NCBI GenBank assembly: GCA_019116705.1
Contig: DXBF01000051.1
Coordinates: 1-41,102, forward strand
Origin: Candidatus Gemmiger avistercoris
Lineage (GTDB): Bacteria; Bacillota; Clostridia; Oscillospirales; Ruminococcaceae
DNA length: 41,102 nt
Direction of reading: 5' to 3'
This document shows positions 23,165-31,977 of this stretch, in pieces. Within the stretch, counting starts at the first letter, position 1, and the number at the start of each line of letters is the position of its first letter. The notes below the pieces were generated by a model. It was not told the DNA's origin. It did not search any database and saw only the letters and a list, made by a program, of their open reading frames with translations. Made by a program: the position numbers and the translations under genes.

Positions 23165-25704
23165 TCCAGATCTCCACTTTGCGAAAACGTCAGCGGCAGA
23201 ATCTGCTACTGGCGTTTCTGCTGTCCCTGGCCGTGGTGCTGGGGGCCTATGCCCTGCTGGGCTTCCTGCCCTTCGGCGACGGCACCCTGCTCACCGGCGA
23301 CTTGAACGGCCTGTACGTCAACTACATTACCGACATGTGGCGGCGGGTGCGGCAGGGCGGCTTCGGGTACAGTTTTTCCAAGCTGGCGGGCGGCAGCACG
23401 CTGGGGCTGTTCGCCTATTACATGAACAGCCCGTTCAACCTGCTGTACCTGCTGTTCCCCGTGCGGGCCATCCCCCTTGCGGCCCAGCTGATGTTCGCGC
23501 TGCGCACGGCCCTGACCGGCGTGACGGCCTGTTTCTATCTGGGGCGGCATTTTGAAAGCGCCTCCCGCCTGCTGCCCGGGCTGAGCCTGGGCTACAGCCT
23601 GTGCGCCTTCTGTGTGGCGTACAGCCAGAACATCATCTGGATGGACGTGGTGCTGCTGGCCCCACTGCTGCTGTGGGCCGTAGACGAACTGATCCGCCGG
23701 GGCCGCCACTGGCCGCTGACCCTTCTGGTGCTGGCGGCGGCGGTGCTCAACTTCTATACCGCGTGGGAAGTCTGCCTGTTCTGCCTGCTGTATTTCTTCT
23801 GGCAGTGGACCGCAGGGCCCCGGACCGGCAGCCTGCCCCGGCGGTTCGGCCTGTTCGCCGTTTCGGGCGCGCTGGGCGCAGGGCTGGCCGCCTTCCTGCT
23901 GGTACCCGCCCTGCTGGAAGTCGAGGAGAGCAAAGGCAGCCTGTTTGCCATGGCCTTCTCGCTGACGCCCCTCTTTGATTTGTCCGAACTGCCCTACCGG
24001 CTGTTCTTCGGCAACTTTTTCTGGAACGATGTGACCGGCGCGCTGCCCAACCTCTACTGCGGCGTTTTCTGCGTAGCGCTGGCCGTTCTGTACTTTGCCG
24101 GGAGGTTCCCTGTGCGGGAGAAGATCGCTTCGGCGCTGATCCTGGCCGTCCTGCTGCTGAGCTGCTGGGTGGAAGGGCTGAACCTGATCTGGCACGGGTT
24201 CAAGGAGCCGGTGTGGTTCCCCTGCCGGTTCAGCTTCCTGATCAGCCTGTTTTTGCTGGTGCTGGCGGGGCGGGCGCTGCTGGCTGCGCCGGGGACGGCA
24301 GGCGGCAAAGCGCTGGCCCTCGCCGCAGCCCTGGGCCTTGTGTGGTGCGCCGGGTACCGGCTGGTATCGGGCGAGACCTTCTCCCTGTTCAAGCTGGCGG
24401 CGGCCCTGCTGCTGTTCGCGGCCACGCTGGGCGCGTTCCTGCTGCTGCGGTCGCGGCGGCGGATGCTGGCCCTGGCCGGGGCCGTGGGCTTCACGCTGCT
24501 GTGCGCCGCGGATATGGGCGCCAACACCGTGCTGGCCCTGCGCAAGTTCGAAAGCTACACCGCCAGCGGCTTCACGCAGTTCTACGACGAGAACACCGCC
24601 GCTGTGGCGGCCATCCGCGCACAGGACGGCGGCCTGTACCGCATCGAGAAAAACTTCCGCCGCACCCTCAACGACCCCATGCTGCTGGGCTACTGGGGCA
24701 TCAGCCACTATTCCTCCACCAAGGCCAGCACCGCCAAGGAACTGCTGGAAGCCCTGGGGTATGTGAACTCCTCGATCTACGGCTGGGGCTCCACCGCCGT
24801 AGCCGACAGCCTGCTGGGCATCCGCTACCTGTACAGCGACGGCAGCCGGCCGGTGCCGGGCCATTACCGGCTTTTGCAGACCGATACCGCGCTGGCGGTC
24901 TATGAAAACCCCTACGCCCTGCCGCTGGCCTTCGTTGGCAGCAGCGCCGCGCTGGACGTAGCCCTGCCGGGGACGGACGAAGCGGGGAACACCTTTGCCC
25001 TGCAGAACCAGATGCTCACCGCCCTGGCGCCGGGCAGCAGCGAGCCGCTGCAGGCGGCGGACATCGCTTTTGCGGAGAGCGGCCAGGGCATTGCGCTGAC
25101 CTTCACCCCGGCCTGCGACGGCCCCTGTTACCTCGCCATTCCCGATCCGGACGAAGCGCTGCCTGCCGATGTGCGGGTCAACGGCACGCTGATCGGCGAA
25201 TATTTCACGATGGATTCCCTGGGCGGCGTGATGCCCCTGGGCGCCTTTGCCGCCGGGGAGCCGGTCAGCCTCTATCTTGGTTTTGCCGGGGATGCCGAAG
25301 CCCGCGCCGCCATCCAGATCTACAGCCTGGACGGCGCGGCGCTTTCCGCCGCGGTGGACACGCTGCGCAGCGGCGCACCCGAGGACCTGGCCATTGAGGA
25401 AGGCGGGCGCATCGCCTGCACGGCCACCGCCACGGCGGAACGTGACCTGCTGGTGCTGCCCTTCGCCTGGGAGGACGCCGGCCACTGGCAGCTGACGGTT
25501 GACGGCGAGGCGGCCCCGCTGGAACGGGTATTCGGCGGCATGATGGGCGTGCGCCTGACCGAAGGCAGCCACACCGTGCGCCTGCAATACCGCCACCCCG
25601 GCCTGCAGGCGGGTCTGGCCCTTACGGCCCTGTGCGCCGCGGCCGGCCTGCTCTGGTATTTGCGGGAGCGCCGCGCCCCGCAGCGAAAGGAGGCCCGCCC
25701 ATGA
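23161..25704 (+). CDS. yfhO: YfhO-family multi-pass membrane protein (GT-C-like)
   Basis: 847 residues. About a dozen hydrophobic helices span residues 15-450, with the loop ALLGFLPFGDGTLLTGDLNGLYVNY (acidic D-x-N near residue 44) typical of YfhO. A large soluble, probably extracytoplasmic domain (about 460-815) and a final hydrophobic helix (820-838) follow. Bacillus and Listeria YfhO proteins work with a CsbB/GtlA-type glycosyltransferase to add sugars to teichoic acids outside the cell, using lipid-linked donors. Here no such partner is visible; instead the gene overlaps the CMP-nonulosonate synthetase, suggesting it handles a nonulosonate-containing donor. That substrate is inference. Confidence 0.88.
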   Translation: MIQISTLRKRQRQNLLLAFLLSLAVVLGAYALLGFLPFGDGTLLTGDLNGLYVNYITDMWRRVRQGGFGYSFSKLAGGSTLGLFAYYMNSPFNLLYLLFPVRAIPLAAQLMFALRTALTGVTACFYLGRHFESASRLLPGLSLGYSLCAFCVAYSQNIIWMDVVLLAPLLLWAVDELIRRGRHWPLTLLVLAAAVLNFYTAWEVCLFCLLYFFWQWTAGPRTGSLPRRFGLFAVSGALGAGLAAFLLVPALLEVEESKGSLFAMAFSLTPLFDLSELPYRLFFGNFFWNDVTGALPNLYCGVFCVALAVLYFAGRFPVREKIASALILAVLLLSCWVEGLNLIWHGFKEPVWFPCRFSFLISLFLLVLAGRALLAAPGTAGGKALALAAALGLVWCAGYRLVSGETFSLFKLAAALLLFAATLGAFLLLRSRRRMLALAGAVGFTLLCAADMGANTVLALRKFESYTASGFTQFYDENTAAVAAIRAQDGGLYRIEKNFRRTLNDPMLLGYWGISHYSSTKASTAKELLEALGYVNSSIYGWGSTAVADSLLGIRYLYSDGSRPVPGHYRLLQTDTALAVYENPYALPLAFVGSSAALDVALPGTDEAGNTFALQNQMLTALAPGSSEPLQAADIAFAESGQGIALTFTPACDGPCYLAIPDPDEALPADVRVNGTLIGEYFTMDSLGGVMPLGAFAAGEPVSLYLGFAGDAEARAAIQIYSLDGAALSAAVDTLRSGAPEDLAIEEGGRIACTATATAERDLLVLPFAWEDAGHWQLTVDGEAAPLERVFGGMMGVRLTEGSHTVRLQYRHPGLQAGLALTALCAAAGLLWYLRERRAPQRKEARP

Positions 25705-26468
25705 CCGACCGCGCCATGGAACTGATCGTATGCGCCGGGCAGACGCTGCTGGAAAACGGCGGCGAAGTGTTCCGCGCCCAGCAGACCATGGAGATCATGG
25801 CCCGCAGCCTGGGGGTGGAGGGCTTCCATGTCTATGTATTGACCAACGGTATTTTTGCCTCCGCCCGGGGGCAGGACGGCGGCAGCGTCAACCTGGTGCG
25901 CCATGTGCCGCTGACCTCGGTCCATCTGGGGCGGGTGGAGGCTGTCAACGAACTTTCTCGCGAACTGGCCGGGGGGCAGCTGGACCTGGACGGGGCGCAG
26001 CAGCGCCTGGCCCGGGCCCGGGCGCTGGAAGAGACCTCCCCCGGAGCCGAACGGCTGGCCTGCATGACCGGCAGCGCCTGTTTTGCTTTCCTGTTCGGCG
26101 GTACGCTGCCCGAGGTGCTGGTGGCTGCGGCGGCCGGTCTGGCGGAGTCCCTGCTCTGCCAGCAGTTCGGCAAACGCCGCATCAACCGTATCTTTACCGA
26201 CATCGTCGCTGCCTTTCTGACGACGATGCTGGCTTTGTGCGCCAGCCGCGTGCTGCCCGCACTGGATGTGAACACCACCACCATCGGCGCGCTGATGGTG
26301 CTGACGCCCGGCGTCTCGCTGACCATGGGCATCCGGGACATCCTGAATGCCGATTATCTTTCGGGGGCTATCCGCCTGCTGGACGCGGTGCTCATAGCGG
26401 GCAGCCTGGCCTGCGGCGTGGTGCTGGGCTGGCTGGCCGCCCGTGGACTGGGGGTGCTGTTATGGTAG
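25701..26468 (+). CDS. ThrE-type threonine/serine exporter, large (DUF1212) subunit
   Basis: 255 residues matching the N-terminal half of the ThrE exporter. A soluble region, MELIVCAGQTLLENGGEVFRAQQTME (start only: LIVCAGQTLLENGGEV), is followed by about five hydrophobic segments from residue 118 on, including GSACFAFLFGG and LTPGVSLTMGIRDIL. Corynebacterium ThrE exports threonine and serine with proton motive force; Firmicutes split the protein into two genes, as seen here. Its ATG overlaps the yfhO stop (ATGA) behind AAAGGAGG. Why an amino-acid exporter ends a sugar operon is unclear; it may simply be co-transcribed. Confidence 0.88.
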   Translation: MTDRAMELIVCAGQTLLENGGEVFRAQQTMEIMARSLGVEGFHVYVLTNGIFASARGQDGGSVNLVRHVPLTSVHLGRVEAVNELSRELAGGQLDLDGAQQRLARARALEETSPGAERLACMTGSACFAFLFGGTLPEVLVAAAAGLAESLLCQQFGKRRINRIFTDIVAAFLTTMLALCASRVLPALDVNTTTIGALMVLTPGVSLTMGIRDILNADYLSGAIRLLDAVLIAGSLACGVVLGWLAARGLGVLLW

Positions 26469-26908
26469 ATACTTTTCCCATGGACGCCGCGATCCAGTTT
26501 CTGGTGGCCATCGTCGCCACCATCAGTTTCGGCGTCACCTTCCGCGTCCCCGCCCGCCATTACCTGCCCTGCGGCCTTACCGGCGCCGTGGGCTGGCTGG
26601 TCTACATCGTCTGCCTCCAGGTGTTTGCCATGAGCGCCCCGGTGGCCACGCTGGTGGCTGCCCTTCCCCTGACAGCCTGCGCCCGTTTTTTTGCCGTCCG
26701 CCACAAGGCGCCGATCACGCTGTTCCTGTTGTGCGGCATCTTCCCGCTCGTTCCCGGCGCCGGGATCTATTATACGGCCTACTACTTTTTGCGCAATGAC
26801 CGCGCCCTGTTCGTGAATCGGGGCGTGGAAACGCTGAAAATCGCCGTAGCGCTGGCACTGGGCATCACGCTGGTGTGCAGTATCCCCCGCAAACGCCCCC
26901 ATCCCTGA
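26462..26908 (+). CDS. ThrE-type exporter, small (DUF3815) subunit
   Basis: 148 residues, almost entirely hydrophobic, with four to five membrane helices. The motif GIFPLVPGAGIYYTAYYFLRND is typical of the C-terminal half of ThrE (ThrE_2/DUF3815); the GIFPLVPGAG part is diagnostic. It overlaps the preceding exporter gene by seven bases, as expected for subunits made in fixed ratio. GGGGGTG lies upstream of the ATG at 26462; another ATG at 26480 is possible. It is the last gene of the operon and is followed by a terminator 14 bases after the stop. Confidence 0.85.
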   Translation: MVDTFPMDAAIQFLVAIVATISFGVTFRVPARHYLPCGLTGAVGWLVYIVCLQVFAMSAPVATLVAALPLTACARFFAVRHKAPITLFLLCGIFPLVPGAGIYYTAYYFLRNDRALFVNRGVETLKIAVALALGITLVCSIPRKRPHP

Positions 26909-26921
26909 CCTTCCTGTTCCC

Positions 26922-26948
26922 GACCGGGCCTGCCGCCCGGTCTTTTTT
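26922..26948 (+). terminator. Terminator of the nonulosonate-yfhO-thrE operon
   Basis: 8-bp stem GACCGGGC/GCCCGGTC (26922-26929/26935-26942) with a 5-base loop and TTTTTT (26943-26948). Confidence 0.92.
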
Positions 26949-26975
26949 GCAGTCCCCGGGCCGCCGCGGCACGGC

Positions 26976-27002
26976 AAAAGGGCGGCGGGCCCCGCCCGCC
27001 GC
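26976..27002 (-). terminator. Terminator of the DUF4830 gene
   Basis: 9-bp stem GCGGCGGGC/GCCCGCCGC (26982-26990/26994-27002), followed on the minus strand by CCTTTTG. It lies ten bases past the stop codon. Confidence 0.65.
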
Positions 27003-27012
27003 TCTGCCCCGC

Positions 27013-27618
27013 TCACTCCGTAGGGTATTCCAGTTCGGTCTCTGCCGCGGCAGCCTGGGCGTCCGTCTCTTTCCCACCCTCTGCCGGGGCGCTTTCCTCC
27101 TCTGCCGGGGCTGTTTCCGCCTGCGCGGCCGCCGCCTCGGCGCTGGCCTTGGCCGCCGTCACCAGGCCTGTGACCTCGCCGGACGGCTTTTGCAGCAGAT
27201 AAGCGCCGACCGCCTTCGCTTTATAGACCAGCAGCACGCAGTAGGTATCCTGGTCATCGGTGGAAAGTTCCGGGCACAGCAGCGTCCATTTTTCCACCGT
27301 TTTCCCTTTGTAGTCCGACAGGTCCAGGCCGCTCTCCTGCACGACCTGGTTGAAGGCCGTAAAGCTGTCGTCCCACTTTTTGGGGATCTTGACCTTATCG
27401 ACCGCTGCCGTGGAAAGGTCCGTCTCGAACCCGTAGCCGGTGAAATAGGTGCCGATGTCCTGGGTCGTCTCGATCCCCGGCGCGGCTTCAGCGCTGGCCG
27501 TGACCGCGTCGCCGGTGAAATGCGCCGCGGCCGCTACCGTACCGCACAGGCATACCGCACACAGGGCAAGCGCGCCCGCCTGCCGCAGCCCGGGTTTTGT
27601 TACCGTGAATAAAAACAT
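27013..27618 (-). CDS. Exported DUF4830-type protein with Ala/Glu-rich tail
   Basis: 201 residues. An N-terminal hydrophobic stretch (about 13-32, ALALCAVCLCGTVAAAA) predicts a signal peptide or anchor. Residues 50-150 fit DUF4830 (YFTGYGFETDLS, KVKIPKKWDDSF, FNQVVQESGLDLSDYKGK), a small exported domain of unknown function found in Clostridia. The last 45 residues are an Ala/Glu-rich linker without structure. The ATG at 27618 follows AGGGGG; an upstream ATG at 27654 would place charged residues ahead of the signal and has no site. It has its own promoter and lies divergent from the two-component genes, so a regulatory link is possible. Confidence 0.72.
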   Translation of the reverse strand: MFLFTVTKPGLRQAGALALCAVCLCGTVAAAAHFTGDAVTASAEAAPGIETTQDIGTYFTGYGFETDLSTAAVDKVKIPKKWDDSFTAFNQVVQESGLDLSDYKGKTVEKWTLLCPELSTDDQDTYCVLLVYKAKAVGAYLLQKPSGEVTGLVTAAKASAEAAAAQAETAPAEEESAPAEGGKETDAQAAAAETELEYPTE

Positions 27619-27702
27619 AAGCGCAGCCCCCTTGTCTTTGTTCCATGCAACCATATGCAGCGGCAGGCCGCGCTATGCGGGCCAAGGGGCGCGGGCGGAA
27701 AT

Positions 27703-27731
27703 TTTATAGTTTTTTTCAAAAGTTTTCACAA
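27703..27731 (-). promoter_or_regulatory. Promoter of the DUF4830 gene
   Basis: Minus-strand TTGTGA (27731-27726), a 17-base spacer and TATAAA (27708-27703). Confidence 0.65.
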
Positions 27732-27750
27732 TTTCGCCACGCCGGCAAGG

Positions 27751-27765
27751 TATTGTGATACAATA
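27751..27765 (+). promoter_or_regulatory. Extended -10 promoter within a palindrome, before the response regulator
   Basis: TGATACAAT fits an extended -10 element (TACAAT at 27759-27764). It is embedded in the inverted repeat TATTGT-GAT-ACAATA (27751-27765). No good -35 is seen. The palindrome is a candidate operator. Confidence 0.5.
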
Positions 27766-27792
27766 AGAAGTGTGACAAAGGAGGCCGACCTT

Positions 27793-28476
27793 ATGGCAAA
27801 GATCCTGATCGTCGACGATGAACCGCGGATCCGGGACCTGATCCGCGAACATTTGCAGCACGCCGGTTTTACCTGCGAGGAGGCGGGCGACGGCACCGCC
27901 GCACTGAGCGTTCTGTCCCAGGGGGGGATCGACCTGGTGATCCTGGACATCATGATGCCGTTTATGGACGGCATGACCTGCCTGCGGGAGATGCGCACCC
28001 GCAAGATCCTGACGCCGGTCATCATGCTGACGGCCCGCAGCGAGGAATATGACAAGCTGGCCGGGCTGGAAGGCGGCGCTGACGATTACGTGGTCAAGCC
28101 GTTTTCCCCGCGGGAACTGGTAGCCCGCGTCAAGGCCGTGCTGGGCCGCACCATGCCCAAAGGCGACAGCCGGCAGGGTCGGTATCTTTTCGGGGATCTG
28201 AGCATCGACACCGCCAGCCACACCGTCAAAGTGGCCGGAAAGGAAGCGCCCCTCACCCCCAAAGAGTTTGACCTGCTGGTCTTTCTGGTCAGCAACAAGG
28301 GCATCGCCCTGAGCCGGGAGAAGATCCTGCAAAAAGTCTGGAACTATGATTATTACGGCGAGGACCGCACGGTGGATACCCACATCAAGATGCTGCGCGG
28401 CCATTTGGGTTCCTGCCGCAAATATATCGTGACAGTCTGGGGCATCGGGTACAAGTTCGACCCCGACGCGCTGTAA
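27793..28476 (+). CDS. OmpR/PhoB-family response regulator
   Basis: 227 residues. The receiver domain (1-115) has the acidic pair Asp8/Asp9, the phosphoacceptor Asp52 in LVILDIMMP, and the conserved Thr and Lys in MLTARSEEYDK and DDYVVKPFSP. The C-terminal winged helix (about 130-225) carries LTPKEFDLLVFLVSNKG and EDRTVDTHIKMLRGHLG, typical of DNA recognition in the OmpR family. AAAGGAGG precedes the ATG; longer in-frame starts read through the promoter. The cognate kinase gene follows after 23 bases. The regulon is unknown; the adjacent divergent DUF4830 gene is a candidate target. Confidence 0.96.
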   Translation: MAKILIVDDEPRIRDLIREHLQHAGFTCEEAGDGTAALSVLSQGGIDLVILDIMMPFMDGMTCLREMRTRKILTPVIMLTARSEEYDKLAGLEGGADDYVVKPFSPRELVARVKAVLGRTMPKGDSRQGRYLFGDLSIDTASHTVKVAGKEAPLTPKEFDLLVFLVSNKGIALSREKILQKVWNYDYYGEDRTVDTHIKMLRGHLGSCRKYIVTVWGIGYKFDPDAL

Positions 28477-28499
28477 AACCGTAAAAGGAGTGCGGACCA

Positions 28500-30026
<1,527 letters not shown>

Positions 30027-30044
30027 CCAAGAGAGGAGTACAGG

Positions 30045-30578
30045 ATGGATCAAGACCGCATGATGGATGAACAGCTGCAAAAAAAGGTCGCGGACCTGAC
30101 CGCCCGCAACGATGAGACCGGCGACGGCAAACTGGACGCCGCCGACCTGAAAGCCCAGCTGAACCGGCTGGAAGCCCAGCTGGAACTGCAGGACCAACAG
30201 AACCGCCGCATCATGCGCAACCAGCGCCTGCGCATGATGATGAGCGTTGCCATCACACTGGTGCTGCTGGTGGCGCTGGGCGCGTTCTGGTACTATTCCC
30301 ACACCGCCTACACCCAGGTGATGGACGCCACCTCCCATGTGAACGAACTGGCCGCCACCCTGCAGGCCAGCCTGGATTCCGTGGACCCGGAGGCGCTGGA
30401 TTCGATGATGCAGGACCTGCCGCAGATCACCGAGCAGCTCAAGCGGATCGACGTGGACGCCTTGAACACGGTTCTGGACAAACTGCCCGCCCTGATGAAC
30501 GACCTCAGCCAGATCCAGAGCCGCCTGGATTCCCTGGGCGCCTGGTTCGGGAATCTGGGCGCCATGTTCCAGTCCTGA
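30045..30578 (+). CDS. Single-pass coiled-coil membrane protein with an EF-hand-like loop
   Basis: 177 residues, no recognised family. The N-terminal cytoplasmic-side region holds DETGDGKLDAAD (residues 23-34), which matches the 12-residue EF-hand Ca2+ loop at positions 1, 3, 5, 6, 8, 9 and 12. A charged helix (LKAQLNRLEAQLELQDQQN) follows, then one membrane helix (about 65-84), then a long helical C-terminal domain rich in spaced Leu and Asp (about 90-177). Start ATG 30045 follows GAGAGGAG. It lies 18 bases after the kinase gene, so it is probably part of the signalling operon and may modulate the kinase; that role is speculative. Confidence 0.75.
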   Translation: MDQDRMMDEQLQKKVADLTARNDETGDGKLDAADLKAQLNRLEAQLELQDQQNRRIMRNQRLRMMMSVAITLVLLVALGAFWYYSHTAYTQVMDATSHVNELAATLQASLDSVDPEALDSMMQDLPQITEQLKRIDVDALNTVLDKLPALMNDLSQIQSRLDSLGAWFGNLGAMFQS

Positions 30579-30586
30579 AAAGGCAG

Positions 30587-30633
30587 ACAAAAACCGGCCG
30601 GAGCGCAGGGAACTTCCTGCGCTCCGGCCGGTT
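30587..30633 (-). terminator. 18-bp hairpin terminator
   Basis: Perfect stem, 30592-30609 with 30616-30633, and a 6-base loop. The minus-strand side continues into TTTTTGTC, so it terminates the DUF1540 gene. It also lies 13 bases past the stop of the plus-strand coiled-coil gene, where the stem may act without a U run. Confidence 0.85.
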
Positions 30634-30648
30634 GCGTCGCGGTCTGTG

Positions 30649-30807
30649 TCAGCGCTGGCGATAGCTCTGGCAATAGTGGGGGTTTTCGATCCCCTCGCAG
30701 CCGTTGGCGCAATGTTCGGTGATCTTGATCTGCTCCAGGTTGCACTTGCAGCCGTTCTCATTGTAAGCGCAGGTGCAGACATCGCAAACGACGTTGGTAT
30801 TATCCAT
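30649..30807 (-). CDS. Small Cys-rich DUF1540 protein
   Basis: 52 residues, MDNTNVVCDVCTCAYNENGC at the start, with eight Cys at positions 8, 11, 13, 20, 22, 33, 37 and 46. The VxCxV-like opening, CxYN, GCKCxLxxIxI and the later Cys-rich end fit the DUF1540 family common in Clostridia. The pattern suggests a metal-binding or disulphide-rich mini-protein; function is not established. AAGGAGGTGAG lies directly before the ATG. It lies between its own terminator and a divergent FeoB-associated type gene. The ATG-to-TGA frame is uninterrupted and the Cys spacing supports it as real despite its size. Confidence 0.85.
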   Translation of the reverse strand: MDNTNVVCDVCTCAYNENGCKCNLEQIKITEHCANGCEGIENPHYCQSYRQR

Positions 30808-30866
30808 CTTGCTCACCTCCTTACCCGCTAGTATGGCCGCCCGCCCGGTGTTTTATGCACGCCTTC

Positions 30867-30895
30867 TTGCGCGCCGGGGCAGGTTGTGGTATACT
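30867..30895 (+). promoter_or_regulatory. Promoter of the FeoB-associated type mini-protein gene
   Basis: TTGCGC (30867-30872), a 17-base spacer and TATACT (30890-30895). Confidence 0.75.
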
Positions 30896-30936
30896 GGCTT
30901 TGGGCAGAAGGGACTGCCCATGGAGGAACTACGGCT

Positions 30937-31104
30937 ATGACCATACAAAGCATCATCGTACTGGTGATCGTTTTTGTGCTGCTGGCGCTGGCGATCCTGT
31001 TCATCTGCCAGCATGGCGGCTGGCAGGGCGGCTGCGGCGGCAACTGTGCAAACTGCCGCCAGAAATGCAGCGCCCCCAAAAACGACCGTCATGACCTGAA
31101 CTGA
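30937..31104 (+). CDS. FeoB-associated Cys-rich membrane protein
   Basis: 55 residues: one membrane helix (about 5-24, SIIVLVIVFVLLALAILFIC) followed by a Cys-rich tail, GGCGGNCANCRQKC, with Cys at 33, 37, 40 and 44. This matches the FeoB-associated family, small proteins often next to ferrous iron transporters and thought to help iron handling. No feoA or feoB is present here, so it is an orphan copy. GGAGG lies ten bases before the ATG at 30937. A good promoter and a strong terminator frame it as a single-gene unit. The family call rests on size, topology and Cys spacing. Confidence 0.82.
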   Translation: MTIQSIIVLVIVFVLLALAILFICQHGGWQGGCGGNCANCRQKCSAPKNDRHDLN

Positions 31105-31110
31105 AACGAA

Positions 31111-31139
31111 GGGCGCTCCCCGCGGGGAGCGCCCTTTTT
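31111..31139 (+). terminator. Terminator of the FeoB-associated type gene
   Basis: A perfect 24-base palindrome (31111-31134) is followed by TTTTT. It lies six bases past the stop. On the minus strand it can also stop the hisK transcript, although its T run is shorter. Confidence 0.92.
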
Positions 31140-31147
31140 ATATGGAT

Positions 31148-31975
31148 TTACAGCGCGCAGGTGTGGAATCCATCCTTGCCCAGTACCTGGACCTTGGTGT
31201 AGCCCAACGCCTTGAGCTGCGCCGCCGCTTCCTCAAAGCCGAAGGTCAGCGCCCTGGCGTCATGCGCGTCCCCGGTGATGACCACGTTGCCAGAGAGGGC
31301 GAGCCAGTCTTTCAGGATCTCCTGCGAGGGGAAGAAATCCTGGCGGAAGCCGCGGAACACCGCGGAAGTGTTGATTTCCAGCACACAGCGGTTGCGGGCC
31401 GCCGCCATCAGGGCCGCGTCCGCCGCCGCCTTGTAGCGGGGCGCGTGCTCGTCGAAGAACTTGCCGTCGCCGTTGATCTTTTTGATGAGGTCAAAATGCC
31501 CCAGGATCGTGGGTTTCTTCTCGGCCACTTTGGCCACGTTGGCAAAATAAGCCTCCACCACAGCCAGGCCGTCGCCGTCGAAATCGTCGGCGATGCAGGC
31601 GGCCAGGTCGCTCTCCCGCCAGTCGATCTCATAGTATCTGCCGGTCTTGGGCCCCTGCACATAATGGGTGCTGCCGATGAAATAGTCGTAATCCTGCGGG
31701 TCGTCGTCGCTGAAAAGGTCCCACTCCAGCCCGCAGAGGATATCCATCTTGCCGGCATAGCGTTCCTTCAGTTTGGCGATCTGCGCTTTATAAAGAGCAG
31801 TGCGGCTGCGGGTCATGCAGTATTCCAGGTCGCAGGGAGTGTGGCTGTGGCCGCTGAAACCCAGCGTCTGCAGGCCGGCGCGCCACGCAGTGACCGCCAG
31901 TTCCTCCAATGTATTTTTGCCGTCGCACAGCTTGGAATGTACGTGGACGGAACTTTTCAGGTATTCGCCCGCCAT
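31148..31975 (-). CDS. hisK: Histidinol-phosphatase, PHP family
   Basis: 275-residue metal-dependent phosphatase that removes phosphate from L-histidinol phosphate, the penultimate stage before HisD. PHP metal ligands are visible: HVH at residues 11-13, GHSHTP, CGLEWD, an HFD motif (LGHFDLI), NTSA and GDAHD near the C-terminus. It lies two bases after hisIE, last in the histidine cluster, which supports this role over the other PHP activities. The start is the ATG at 31975; its ribosome site is AGGATGC, somewhat weak. The bifunctional HisB of Proteobacteria is absent, so this phosphatase would fill that step. Confidence 0.9.
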   Translation of the reverse strand: MAGEYLKSSVHVHSKLCDGKNTLEELAVTAWRAGLQTLGFSGHSHTPCDLEYCMTRSRTALYKAQIAKLKERYAGKMDILCGLEWDLFSDDDPQDYDYFIGSTHYVQGPKTGRYYEIDWRESDLAACIADDFDGDGLAVVEAYFANVAKVAEKKPTILGHFDLIKKINGDGKFFDEHAPRYKAAADAALMAAARNRCVLEINTSAVFRGFRQDFFPSQEILKDWLALSGNVVITGDAHDARALTFGFEEAAAQLKALGYTKVQVLGKDGFHTCAL

Positions 31976-31977
31976 AG

